The notes beneath the pieces were generated by a model. It was not told where the DNA came from, searched no databases, and was given only the letters and a program-made list of their open reading frames with translations. A DNA stretch of 9,414 bases from Pseudomonadota bacterium (lineage in GTDB: Bacteria > Pseudomonadota > Alphaproteobacteria > Rhizobiales > Xanthobacteraceae). The position numbers and the translations under genes are program-made. The stretch covers positions 1 to 9,414 of the forward strand of contig JAEWFG010000242.1 of the NCBI GenBank assembly GCA_023388935.1, written 5' to 3'. Below, one piece after another: positions 1 to 6,196 of this stretch; within the stretch, counting starts at the first letter, position 1; each line of letters starts with the position of its first letter.

Positions 1-189
1 AAGCAAGCAGCGAAGCAGGACTTCCGCCGGATAGCTGCTGTTGCCAGCGCCGGCGCTGCCCCGCTTGCCAAGCAGCGACTGCAGCGGCGCCCAATCCACA
101 ACCGCTTCAACCTCATCCAGGATGCTACCTCGCGGCGCCCGAACCAAGCCATCGGCCAAGCTCATCTGCCCGACATTGCGCTCAACCAT
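1..189 (-). CDS. IS5-family transposase, N-terminal fragment cut by the window edge
   Basis: Reading leftwards from an ATG at 189, an open frame of 63 codons runs without a stop to the window edge. It begins MVERNVGQMSLADGLV, continues with a stretch containing LDEVEAVVDWAPLQSLL, and then a Ser/Gly-rich linker leading into SYPAEVLLRCLL. This is the usual start of IS5-family (IS4/IS5 DDE superfamily, DUF772-type) transposases: a GQMSLAD opening, an acidic helix with D-W-x-P-L, then the Y-P-x-x-x-L-L-R-x-L-L segment. The catalytic DDE residues would lie to the left, outside the window, so I cannot tell whether the copy is intact. The element end and any target duplication should lie between 190 and about 250, but I could not place a terminal inverted repeat because the other end is not visible. 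The identification is from recall of family sequence, not a search. Confidence 0.82.
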   Translation of the reverse strand, partial: MVERNVGQMSLADGLVRAPRGSILDEVEAVVDWAPLQSLLGKRGSAGAGNSSYPAEVLLRCLL

Positions 190-392
190 GGCACCCCTCG
201 TCAGAATCAGCCATGGTTTAGAGAATCACGCATCAGCAAATTGCGCAAAGCCCTCGCTTGCGGGAGAGGTCGCGCCGAAGGCGCGGGTGAGGGTTCTGTC
301 GGCATTGGAATGTCCCATTGCGGAGACACCCTCTCCCCGACCCTCTCCCGCAAGCGGGAGAGCGAGTGCACCTCCGCAGCGGCTGCGAATGT
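190..392. other. Gene-free stretch between the transposase start and the membrane-protein gene
   Basis: These 203 bases hold no convincing gene. The first part (190 to about 250) should contain the outer end of the IS element; on the minus strand it shows two near-copies of TGATTCT (around 211-217 and 228-234 in plus coordinates). The rest is mainly the compound inverted repeat listed separately. Plus-strand open frames crossing this area are low-complexity GC-rich shadows without recognisable domains. Confidence 0.6.
251..362. repeat. Compound inverted repeat with nested hairpins
   Basis: GCTTGCGGGAGAGG at 256-269 is exactly complementary to CCTCTCCCGCAAGC at 342-355. Inside these arms, GGTGAGGGT at 286-294 pairs with ACCCTCTCC at 328-336 with one mismatch. 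Each half also folds alone: CGCGCC-GAA-GGCGCG at 271-285, and CTCTCCCGC-AA-GCGGGAGAG at 343-362. Repeats with the words CTTGCGGGAGAGG and CCCTCTCCCGCAAG are familiar from intergenic regions of Bradyrhizobium-like genomes, but I have not verified this copy against a family. It lies just beyond the stop of the membrane-protein gene, so it could also act as a transcript-end structure, though no T-run follows. Confidence 0.75.
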
Positions 393-1517
393 TCAAAACG
401 GGCGCACGATTCCGACGCGCGGGATCAGCGTAACGATCAGACCAAAGTTGTTCGTGTTGCGATCCTCCGCCGGGATCAGCGGCGCTTCATGTTTAGCCGG
501 CAACATCTTCACCGCATGCAGGATCAGGAACATGCAGACCGCCCAGCTCGAGATCCAGCGCGAATAGTCGAACACCATCGCGAACATCACGAGATAAGCG
601 AGACTGATGCCGATCAGTGCAGCGACGACGAGGCGACGGTGCACCTCGCTTGCGAGCGCGCGAATCAGGTTCGCAAAATAGCGCCACAGCGGCGTGTGCA
701 GCCAGATCAGGAGCGCGAACACGGGCACGCCGAGGATGTTATGGGGCAGGCGGCCCCAGGTGTCAGATACTTCTTTCGACAGCGGCTGGTACCAGATGTA
801 GGCAAATTGCAGCAGGTTCGTGCGAGACGGATCGGCCATCCGGCTCTTGAGGTACTCCACAAAATCTGCTTCCGGGATCGGCATCGTTCCCAGGAACTGC
901 GCTGCGAAGAACAGCGCGGAGACGAGAAGCAAGGCAACGAGGCCGAAAGCAATGTTGGTACGATTGCAGCCGTAGGTCAGATAGTGCCTGATCACGACGA
1001 TGGTGACGATCGTCGGCACATACATCAGGAGATGGATGTGATGGATCAGCACGAGGATGATCGAGAACAGCGCCGCCGTTGCAACGAACAGCAGCGAGCC
1101 CGCCGGCATCAGCAGCAGGATGATCGCCAGCGCACAGCCATAGATGTCGAAATGGCCGAGCGTGTGCATGAAGTTCTTCAGGAAGAACGGCGAGCCCGCG
1201 GTGAAGACGAACAGCGGTAGCGTCCTTGCGGTGAAGCCAAACGTCTTCTGGAATAGTCTTGCATAGAGGCCGAGCGTCACGAACCACATCGCACCGGCAA
1301 GCGCGAACACCAGCCACACCGGCACCTTGTCCGTGAACAACGCAACGATCGCCCCGATCAGCGCGCGCTTGATGAAGCCGAAATGGTAGTCGACGAGGAG
1401 GTGGATATAGGGGACGTAGGGCGGCAGCAGGATCTTGTGAATGAACACGCCGACGATCACAGCGGCGTTGATCGCGAGCAGAAGGCGCCAGGGATTTTGC
1501 AGGACTTGTTTCAACAA
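393..1517 (-). CDS. Uncharacterised polytopic inner-membrane protein (possibly glycosyltransferase-like)
   Basis: A 374-residue protein with about ten hydrophobic spans, for example near residues 11-30, 66-86, 126-140, 142-178, 188-207, 262-275, 297-316 and 321-338. I do not recognise a named family. Visible landmarks are DYHFGFIKRALIG (43-55) after the first span, GHFDIYG (121-127), HHIHLLMYVP (159-168) and VFDYSRWISSW (315-325). Short charged or aromatic motifs at membrane edges recall multi-pass GT-C-type glycosyltransferases or exopolysaccharide membrane proteins, but this is only a resemblance. No signal peptide apart from the first span. The start is a TTG at 1517; an in-frame stop lies only three codons upstream and no ATG occurs in the first 70 codons, so a TTG start (or the adjacent TTG at 1514) is needed for a full-length product. 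No good Shine-Dalgarno is seen. It follows hslU by 90 nt on the same strand, with a structured spacer, so co-transcription is uncertain. That the reading frame is real is well supported by its length and its coherent membrane topology. Confidence 0.8.
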   Translation of the reverse strand: MLKQVLQNPWRLLLAINAAVIVGVFIHKILLPPYVPYIHLLVDYHFGFIKRALIGAIVALFTDKVPVWLVFALAGAMWFVTLGLYARLFQKTFGFTARTLPLFVFTAGSPFFLKNFMHTLGHFDIYGCALAIILLLMPAGSLLFVATAALFSIILVLIHHIHLLMYVPTIVTIVVIRHYLTYGCNRTNIAFGLVALLLVSALFFAAQFLGTMPIPEADFVEYLKSRMADPSRTNLLQFAYIWYQPLSKEVSDTWGRLPHNILGVPVFALLIWLHTPLWRYFANLIRALASEVHRRLVVAALIGISLAYLVMFAMVFDYSRWISSWAVCMFLILHAVKMLPAKHEAPLIPAEDRNTNNFGLIVTLIPRVGIVRPF

Positions 1518-1583
1518 GGACCGTCAGGGCTCAAGGGTCCCGGCCCCCCTGCGCGATTGCGCATCGGGCCGCGACGACGGTCC
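1518..1583. other. Nested stem-loop between hslU and the membrane-protein gene
   Basis: Three sets of complementary arms are nested around one centre: GGACCGTC (1518-1525) with GACGGTCC (1576-1583), CGGCCC (1541-1546) with GGGCCG (1566-1571), and TGCGC (1550-1554) with GCGCA (1559-1563) around a GATT loop. On the transcribed minus strand this structure follows the hslU stop by about 24 nt, and its outer arm abuts the TTG start at 1517. It could end or attenuate hslU transcription, or hide the ribosome site of the downstream gene. There is no T-run in the minus-strand direction, so a classical intrinsic terminator is not supported. The arms are seen; the role is inferred. Confidence 0.45.
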
Positions 1584-1607
1584 GATAGATAGCCGACCTC
1601 CAGCGAA

Positions 1608-2912
1608 TTACAAAATGAACCGGCTGAGATCCGCGTTCCTGGCGAGGTCGCCGACGTGCTTCTGCACGAAGTCCGCATCGATCCGGACGGTCTCGCCGTT
1701 GCGGTCGGGCGCGGTGAAGGAGATCTCGTCCAGCACCCGCTCCATTACTGTCTGCAACCGCCGCGCGCCGATGTTCTCCACCGTCGAGTTGACGGCCACA
1801 GCGACGTCGGCGAGCGCATCGATGGCGCTGTCGGTGATGTCGAGCGTCACGCCTTCGGTCTGCATCAGCGCGACATATTGCTTGATCAGCGAGGCCTCGG
1901 GCTCGGTGAGGATGCGCCGCATGTCGTCGCGGCTCAGCGCCTGCAATTCGACGCGGATCGGCAGGCGGCCCTGCAATTCCGGCAGCAGGTCGGACGGCTT
2001 TGCGACGTGGAACGCGCCGGATGCAATGAACAGGATATGGTCGGTCTTCACCGCGCCGTGCTTGGTCGAGACCGTGGTGCCTTCGATCAACGGCAGCAGA
2101 TCGCGCTGCACGCCCTCGCGTGAGACGTCGCCGCCGACGCGGCCCTCGCGGGCGCAGATCTTGTCGATCTCGTCCAGGAACACGATGCCGTTGTTCTCGA
2201 CCGCGCTGATCGCTTCCAGCGTCAGCTGATCAGCGTCCAGCAGCTTGTCGGATTCCTCGTTGATGAGGATCTCGTGCGAGCCCTCGACCGTCAGCCGCCG
2301 CGTCTTGCTGCGGCCGCCTAGCTTGCCAAAGATGTCGCCGATCGAAATCGCGCCCATCTGCGCGCCCGGCATGCCCGGGATCTCGAACATCGGCATGCCG
2401 CCGCCGGACGACTGCGTCTCGATCTCGATTTCCTTGTCGTTGAGTTCGCCCGCGCGCAGCTTCTTGCGGAAGGATTCCCGCGTTGCGGGGCTGGCGTTGG
2501 CGCCGACCAAGGCGTCGAGCACGCGCTCCTCGGCCGCGAGCTGCGCGCGTGCCTGGACGTCCTTGCGCTTGCGCTCCCGTACCTGGGCGATCGCGACCTC
2601 GACGAGATCGCGCACGATCTGCTCGACGTCGCGGCCGACATAGCCGACCTCGGTGAATTTCGTGGCTTCCACCTTCAGGAACGGCGCGTTGGCGAGCTTT
2701 GCCAGTCGCCGCGCGATCTCGGTTTTGCCGACGCCGGTGGGGCCGATCATCAAAATGTTCTTCGGCAGCACCTCTTCGCGCAGGGAACCGATGAGCTGCT
2801 GCCGCCGCCAGCGGTTGCGCAGCGCGATCGAGACGGCGCGCTTGGCATCGGCCTGGCCGACGATGAAACGATCGAGTTCGGAAACGATTTCGCGGGGAGA
2901 GAAGTCTGTCAT
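1608..2912 (-). CDS. hslU: ATP-dependent protease ATPase subunit HslU (ClpY)
   Basis: HslU is the AAA+ unfoldase ring that captures proteins, unfolds them with ATP and threads them into the HslV chamber in the cytoplasm. At 434 residues the length is normal for the family. The order of parts is complete: N-terminal SPREIVSELDRFIVGQ (5-20), Walker A GPTGVGKT (57-64), central pore loop GYVGRD (90-95), the variable I domain (about 110-235), Walker B IVFLDEID (243-250), sensor 1 around FIASGAF (295-301), the sensor 2 motif GARRL (382-386), and the C-terminal tail LSRFIL (429-434) that docks into HslV. The ATG at 2912 is preceded by AAGG at 2917-2920. It lies 52 nt downstream of the DUF2585 gene and on the same strand as hslV, so one transcript hslV-DUF2585-hslU is likely. 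Known regulation in other bacteria is by heat shock; I could not identify an RpoH promoter with confidence. Confidence 0.98.
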   Translation of the reverse strand: MTDFSPREIVSELDRFIVGQADAKRAVSIALRNRWRRQQLIGSLREEVLPKNILMIGPTGVGKTEIARRLAKLANAPFLKVEATKFTEVGYVGRDVEQIVRDLVEVAIAQVRERKRKDVQARAQLAAEERVLDALVGANASPATRESFRKKLRAGELNDKEIEIETQSSGGGMPMFEIPGMPGAQMGAISIGDIFGKLGGRSKTRRLTVEGSHEILINEESDKLLDADQLTLEAISAVENNGIVFLDEIDKICAREGRVGGDVSREGVQRDLLPLIEGTTVSTKHGAVKTDHILFIASGAFHVAKPSDLLPELQGRLPIRVELQALSRDDMRRILTEPEASLIKQYVALMQTEGVTLDITDSAIDALADVAVAVNSTVENIGARRLQTVMERVLDEISFTAPDRNGETVRIDADFVQKHVGDLARNADLSRFIL

Positions 2913-2964
2913 GGGGCCTTAGCTAGGGTCAGATGCGGGCCGGGACAAGCCGCATTTTGGGGCG

Positions 2965-3597
2965 TCAGATGATGGGCGGACCGGATTGCCATTGCTTCAC
3001 GGCGTCGATCGGATGGATCAGCATCAGGATATTCAGCGTCAGATTGTCGCGAATGTGGAGCGCCAATATGATCTCGAAGGCGAGCCCGAGCAGGATGGTC
3101 GCCCAGACCGGCAGCGCGCGTGCGGTGAGGAAGCCCAGCACCATGAACAGCGTGTCCGAGACCGAATTGACGATGCTGTCACCGTAATAGTCCAGTGAGA
3201 TCGTGCCGGCGCGGTAGCGCTCGATGATGAACGGCGAGTTCTCGATTATCTCCCAGGCGCCTTCGATCAGCATGGCGATGATCAGCCGCGCCGGCCAGGA
3301 CAAGCTTGGGAGAGACAGCCGCAAAGGCAGGCGCGCGAACAGCAGCCAGGTCAATCCATAGAACAGGAAGCCGTGAACGACGTGCGAAAAACTGTACCAG
3401 TCGGCGATGTGCTGGGAGTTCTCCGAGCTGTTCACCGCGCCGTGCCACAGCTTGACGTAGCCGCAGGTGCAGATCGGCACGCGCCCCATCGCGAACAGGA
3501 TCGAGGCCTGTAGCGCCAGCAGCAACAGGGCGATGCCGACCCACAGTGCCGGCGCGAGCGCGGGTTGGATCGGGCTGGAGCTGCGGGCCAATGCCAT
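2965..3597 (-). CDS. DUF2585 / UPF0314 family membrane protein
   Basis: A 210-residue integral membrane protein whose sequence matches my recollection of the DUF2585 (UPF0314) family of Rhizobiales; its function is unknown. Hydrophobic spans lie near residues 17-38, 72-90, 103-118, 150-160 and 164-181. Conserved-looking motifs are CTCG (43-46), SQHIADWYSFSHVVHGF (61-77), EGAWEIIENSPFIIERYR (112-129), YYGDSIVNSVSDT (137-149) and the His/Pro segment near 181-196. The two Cys, several His and acidic residues beside membrane spans could bind a metal or form an active site, but that is inference. The ATG at 3597 lies 3 nt after the hslV stop (3601), which suggests translational coupling. The gene sits between the two subunits of the HslUV protease, so it is very probably on their transcript, which does not prove a shared function. 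Confidence 0.9.
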   Translation of the reverse strand: MALARSSSPIQPALAPALWVGIALLLLALQASILFAMGRVPICTCGYVKLWHGAVNSSENSQHIADWYSFSHVVHGFLFYGLTWLLFARLPLRLSLPSLSWPARLIIAMLIEGAWEIIENSPFIIERYRAGTISLDYYGDSIVNSVSDTLFMVLGFLTARALPVWATILLGLAFEIILALHIRDNLTLNILMLIHPIDAVKQWQSGPPII

Positions 3598-3600
3598 GGC

Positions 3601-4161
3601 CTAGCCGGTCGCCAGGCTTTCGATGGTCACATTGCGGTTGGTGTAGACGCAGATGTCGGCTGCGATGTCGAGGGAGCGGCGGACGATGGTCTCGGCGTCC
3701 TTGTCGGTGTCGACCAGGGCCCGCGCCGCGGCCAGGGCATAATTGCCGCCGGAGCCGATCGCCATCACCCCGGCTTCGGGCTCGAGCACGTCGCCGGTCC
3801 CGGTCAGGACCAGGGAGACGTCCTTGTCGGCCACGATCATCATGGCCTCCAGCCGCCGCAGGTAACGGTCGGTGCGCCAGTCCTTGGCGAGCTCGACCGC
3901 GGCCCGGGTCAATTGCCCCGGATATTGCTCGAGTTTGGATTCCAACCGCTCAAAGAGCGTGAAGGCGTCGGCGGTGGCGCCGGCAAAGCCGCCGATCACG
4001 TCACCCTTGCCGAGTTTCCGGACTTTCTTGGCGTTGGACTTGATGACGGTCTGGCCGATCGAGACCTGGCTGTCGCCGCCGACCACCACCTTGCCGCCCT
4101 TGCGGACCGTCAAAATCGTGGTGCCGTGCCAGACCGGCGAGCTGTTCTGGGAATCCTGCAT
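3601..4161 (-). CDS. hslV: ATP-dependent protease peptidase subunit HslV (ClpQ)
   Basis: HslV forms the double hexameric peptidase chamber (a proteasome beta-type, N-terminal nucleophile hydrolase) that degrades proteins delivered by HslU. The 186-residue product carries a short leader ending in WHG, then TTILTVRKGGKVVVGGD. By alignment with recalled E. coli HslV, Thr14 is the catalytic N-terminal threonine exposed after removal of 13 residues; Asp30 and Lys46 match Asp17 and Lys33 of the mature enzyme. Other family blocks are GFAGATADAFTLFE (58-71), AVELAKDWRTDRYLRRLEA (88-106), TGTGDVLEPE (119-128) and AIGSGGNYALAAARAL (134-149). Residue 31 is Ser where E. coli has Gly in the GDGQ loop. The ATG at 4161 has a GAGG six bases upstream. 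It is the first gene of the minus-strand block. Confidence 0.98.
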   Translation of the reverse strand: MQDSQNSSPVWHGTTILTVRKGGKVVVGGDSQVSIGQTVIKSNAKKVRKLGKGDVIGGFAGATADAFTLFERLESKLEQYPGQLTRAAVELAKDWRTDRYLRRLEAMMIVADKDVSLVLTGTGDVLEPEAGVMAIGSGGNYALAAARALVDTDKDAETIVRRSLDIAADICVYTNRNVTIESLATG

Positions 4162-4359
4162 GAAATACCTCGTTGTCCGGCCTGATTTAGGTGGTCAGGG
4201 GCAGGCGCACAACGGGCCGTTCCGGCCTCAAATTTCGCTCACCATAGGCCCAAGATAAGCTCATGTGCTGGCCTGCTAAGGCGTTCCCGCAGTAGCGAAG
4301 GCGTCATTTGGCTGTTAAAAGACCGCCGTTTTCGACCCGAACCATAGCGAAAGCTTTCA
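4162..4359. promoter_or_regulatory. Divergent intergenic region between hslV and hisB
   Basis: These 198 bases separate two genes pointing away from each other, so promoters for both the hslV and his transcripts should lie here. No gene is seen. I looked for a heat-shock type CTTG/CCTAT pair facing hslV and for a sigma-70 type pair facing hisB and found neither with proper spacing; CTTGG and CCTATGG occur on the minus strand near 4240-4253 but only 1-2 bases apart. Two small dyads are present on the hslV side: CCTGA-N9-TCAGG (4181-4199) and GGCCG-TTC-CGGCC (4215-4227). Their role is unknown. Confidence 0.55.
4168..4171 (-). promoter_or_regulatory. Ribosome binding site of hslV
   Basis: GAGG on the minus strand, six bases before the ATG at 4161. 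It fixes the hslV start, which also keeps the short leader before the catalytic threonine. Confidence 0.7.
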
Positions 4360-4953
4360 ATGCGCACCGCGACGATCAAGCGCAAGACCAAGGAGACCGA
4401 CATCGAGGTGACCGTGAACCTCGATGGATCCGGCGTGTCCAATATCGCGACCGGCATCGGCTTTTTCGACCATATGCTCGATCTCCTCGCCCGCCATTCC
4501 CGCATCGACCTCACGGTCAAGGCGGTGGGCGATTTGCACATTGATCATCACCATACCACCGAAGACACCGGCATCGCGCTCGGCCAGGCCGTGAAGCAGG
4601 CGCTCGGCACCATGGCGGGCATCACCCGCTATGCCGGCGTGCACATGCCCATGGACGAGACGCTGTCGCGCGTCGTCATCGACATCTCGGGCCGCCCGTT
4701 CCTGGTCTTCAAGGTCGACTTCCCCCGCGACAAGATCGGCGAGTTCGACACCGAGCTGGTGCGCGAGTGGTTCCAGGCCTTCGCCATGAACGCCGGCGTG
4801 ACTCTCCATGTCGAGACCCTATATGGCGATAACAGCCATCATATCGCCGAGTCCTGCTTCAAGGGTCTGGCGCGAGCGCTGCGGGCGGCGGTCGCGATCG
4901 ATCCAAAGGCCGTGGGCGAAATCCCGTCCACCAAGGGCTCGCTCGGCGGCTGA
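4360..4953 (+). CDS. hisB: Imidazoleglycerol-phosphate dehydratase HisB (monofunctional)
   Basis: HisB removes water from imidazole glycerol phosphate to give imidazole acetol phosphate, the sixth step of histidine synthesis in the cytoplasm. The 197-residue product is a stand-alone dehydratase without the phosphatase domain found in the fused enterobacterial HisB. The Mn-binding repeats are clear: FFDHMLDLLARH (35-46), DLHIDHHHTTEDTG (58-71), the DET at 99-101, and LYGDNSHHIAES (154-165). The C-terminal PSTKGSLGG is also typical. The ATG at 4360 fits the family N-terminus; the upstream sequence (GCGAAAG) is only a weak ribosome site. It is the first gene of the plus-strand cluster, divergent from hslV, followed after 65 nt by the DUF2628 gene. 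Confidence 0.98.
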   Translation: MRTATIKRKTKETDIEVTVNLDGSGVSNIATGIGFFDHMLDLLARHSRIDLTVKAVGDLHIDHHHTTEDTGIALGQAVKQALGTMAGITRYAGVHMPMDETLSRVVIDISGRPFLVFKVDFPRDKIGEFDTELVREWFQAFAMNAGVTLHVETLYGDNSHHIAESCFKGLARALRAAVAIDPKAVGEIPSTKGSLGG

Positions 4954-4964
4954 CATTCCGTGCG

Positions 4965-4981
4965 GCGGCGGCATGCGCCGC
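4965..4981 (+). other. Short GC hairpin between hisB and the DUF2628 gene
   Basis: GCGGCG and CGCCGC flank a GCATG loop, 12 nt after the hisB stop codon. There is no T-run behind it, so it is not a standard terminator. It could stabilise or partly attenuate the his transcript; GC-rich sequence makes chance arms of this size fairly common. Confidence 0.35.
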
Positions 4982-5018
4982 TTGCGGTATCACTGAATTC
5001 GAAGAACGGGGCATCACC

Positions 5019-5549
5019 ATGCCTGTCTATACAGTTCATGCTCCCTCCCCTGCCGGGGCCGATCTGCGCGCGACTGACAAGTTCGTGTTCGTGCGCGACG
5101 GCTTCCATTTCTGGGCGATGATTTTCGGCCCGTTCTGGCTGCTCTGGAACAGGCTCTGGCTGGCGCTGATCGGCTGGGTGATCTTCCTGGCTGCATTCGA
5201 TGCCGGGCTGCATAGCGTCGGCGTTGGCCGCAGTTCGATCTTCCTCGCCAATGTCATCGTCGCGGTGCTGATGGGTTTGGAGGCTTCGAGCCTGCGTCGC
5301 TGGACCTTGTCGCGCGGCAAGTGGCGTCAGCTCGACGTCGTCATTGCCGATGACGAGGACACGGCCGAGCGCCGCTTCTTCGAGCGCTGGAGCCAGAAGC
5401 AGCACGGCATCGTCAACGATCAATGGGCCGTCGATCGCGGCGGCCCGCCGCCGACCCGCAACGTGCCTGGTCAGCAATTTTCGAACCCGCCGCCGCTTCC
5501 GGCCGGCGGCATCATTGGATTGTTTCCAGAACCGGGAGGGTCAAGATGA
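5019..5549 (+). CDS. DUF2628 small membrane protein in the his cluster
   Basis: A 176-residue protein of unknown function that fits the DUF2628 family. The signature is the aromatic segment FVRDGFHFWAMIFGPFWLLW (24-43) running into hydrophobic spans at about 33-62 and 73-90, followed by a basic stretch (SLRRWTLSRGKWR, 91-103). The tail from about 140 is rich in Pro and Gly and looks unstructured. Two or three membrane spans are expected, with the acidic/Pro-rich tail on one side. A histidine-pathway role is not indicated by the sequence. Its stop codon overlaps the hisH start in ATGA (5546-5549), so it is translated from the his transcript and is likely coupled to hisH. The start ATG at 5019 has only a weak upstream purine stretch, but it matches the recalled family start MPVYTVH. 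Confidence 0.88.
   Translation: MPVYTVHAPSPAGADLRATDKFVFVRDGFHFWAMIFGPFWLLWNRLWLALIGWVIFLAAFDAGLHSVGVGRSSIFLANVIVAVLMGLEASSLRRWTLSRGKWRQLDVVIADDEDTAERRFFERWSQKQHGIVNDQWAVDRGGPPPTRNVPGQQFSNPPPLPAGGIIGLFPEPGGSR
5534..5540 (+). promoter_or_regulatory. Ribosome binding site of hisH
   Basis: GGGAGGG lies five bases before the ATG at 5546. It decides the start: the reading frame is open further upstream to an ATG at 5423, but that extension overlaps the DUF2628 gene and adds residues foreign to HisH. Confidence 0.75.
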
Positions 5550-6196
5550 GCGTCGCCATCATCGATTACGGTTCTGGAAACTTGCATTCCGCCGCCAAGG
5601 CGTTCGAGCGCGCTTCGCGCAGCCTGGAGAACCCGCAGAAGGTCTTCGTTACCAGCGATCCGGACCAGGCCTATGGCGCCGACCGTCTGGTGCTGCCGGG
5701 CGTCGGCGCCTTCGCCGATTGCCGGCGCGGGCTCGACGCGGTCAACGGCATGGTCGAGGCGATCACCGAAGCGGTGCGTGTCAAGGCGCGGCCGTTCTTC
5801 GGCATCTGCGTCGGCATGCAGCTGATGGCGAGCCGCGGCAAGGAACATGTCATCACCGAAGGCCTGAACTGGATCGGCGGCGATGTCGAGAAGATCACGC
5901 CGCGCGACGAGAGCCTGAAGATCCCGCACATGGGATGGAACACGCTCGACCTGCTGCAAGAACACCCTGTGCTGAACAAGCTGCCGCTCGGCCCCAAGGG
6001 CCAGCACGCTTATTTCGTGCACTCCTACCATCTCAACGCTGCCAATGAGGCGGACGTGCTCGCGCGCGCCGATTACGGCGGGCCGGTCACCGCGATCGTC
6101 GCCAAGGACACCGCAATCGGCACCCAATTCCACCCCGAGAAGAGCCAGCGTTTCGGCCTGGCCCTGATCTCGAACTTTCTGCGATGGAAACCGTGA
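5546..6196 (+). CDS. hisH: Imidazole glycerol phosphate synthase, glutaminase subunit HisH
   Basis: HisH hydrolyses glutamine and passes ammonia through HisF to make imidazole glycerol phosphate and AICAR. The 216-residue product is a class I glutamine amidotransferase of normal length. Visible parts are the start MSVAIIDYGSGNL, the PGVGAF loop (51-56), the nucleophile elbow GICVGMQ (86-92) with Cys88, the PHMGWN segment (127-132), YFVHSY (156-161), and QFHPEKS (194-200) with His196 and Glu198 completing the triad. The start is set by a strong ribosome site and the ATGA overlap with the preceding DUF2628 gene. Its TGA overlaps the hisA start. Tight coupling suits an enzyme that works as a heterodimer with HisF, although hisA lies between them here. 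Confidence 0.98.
   Translation: MSVAIIDYGSGNLHSAAKAFERASRSLENPQKVFVTSDPDQAYGADRLVLPGVGAFADCRRGLDAVNGMVEAITEAVRVKARPFFGICVGMQLMASRGKEHVITEGLNWIGGDVEKITPRDESLKIPHMGWNTLDLLQEHPVLNKLPLGPKGQHAYFVHSYHLNAANEADVLARADYGGPVTAIVAKDTAIGTQFHPEKSQRFGLALISNFLRWKP

Noticed and set aside
251..362. CRISPR-like array
   Set aside because: The repeats are inverted, not direct and regularly spaced, and no cas genes are near.
318..1220. Long plus-strand open frame of 300 codons opposite the membrane protein
   Set aside because: Highly charged, His/Arg/Gln-rich composition without a fold or motif; it is the antisense shadow of a GC-rich coding region. The minus-strand frame has coherent membrane spans.
1441..2229. 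Plus-strand open frame of 262 codons opposite hslU
   Set aside because: Ser/Arg-rich antisense shadow; hslU on the other strand is unmistakable.
2933..2955. ATGCGG-N11-CCGCAT dyad between the DUF2585 gene and hslU as a terminator
   Set aside because: The T-run next to it faces the wrong way for minus-strand transcription, and the arms are only 6 bp in GC-rich DNA.
4239..4256. CTTGG/CCTATGG on the minus strand as an RpoH promoter for hslV
   Set aside because: The two words are almost adjacent rather than about 17 bases apart, so they cannot form the -35/-10 pair.
5423..5545. Upstream extension of hisH to an ATG at 5423
   Set aside because: It overlaps the DUF2628 gene by over 120 nt, and the added residues are not HisH-like; a strong ribosome site supports 5546.
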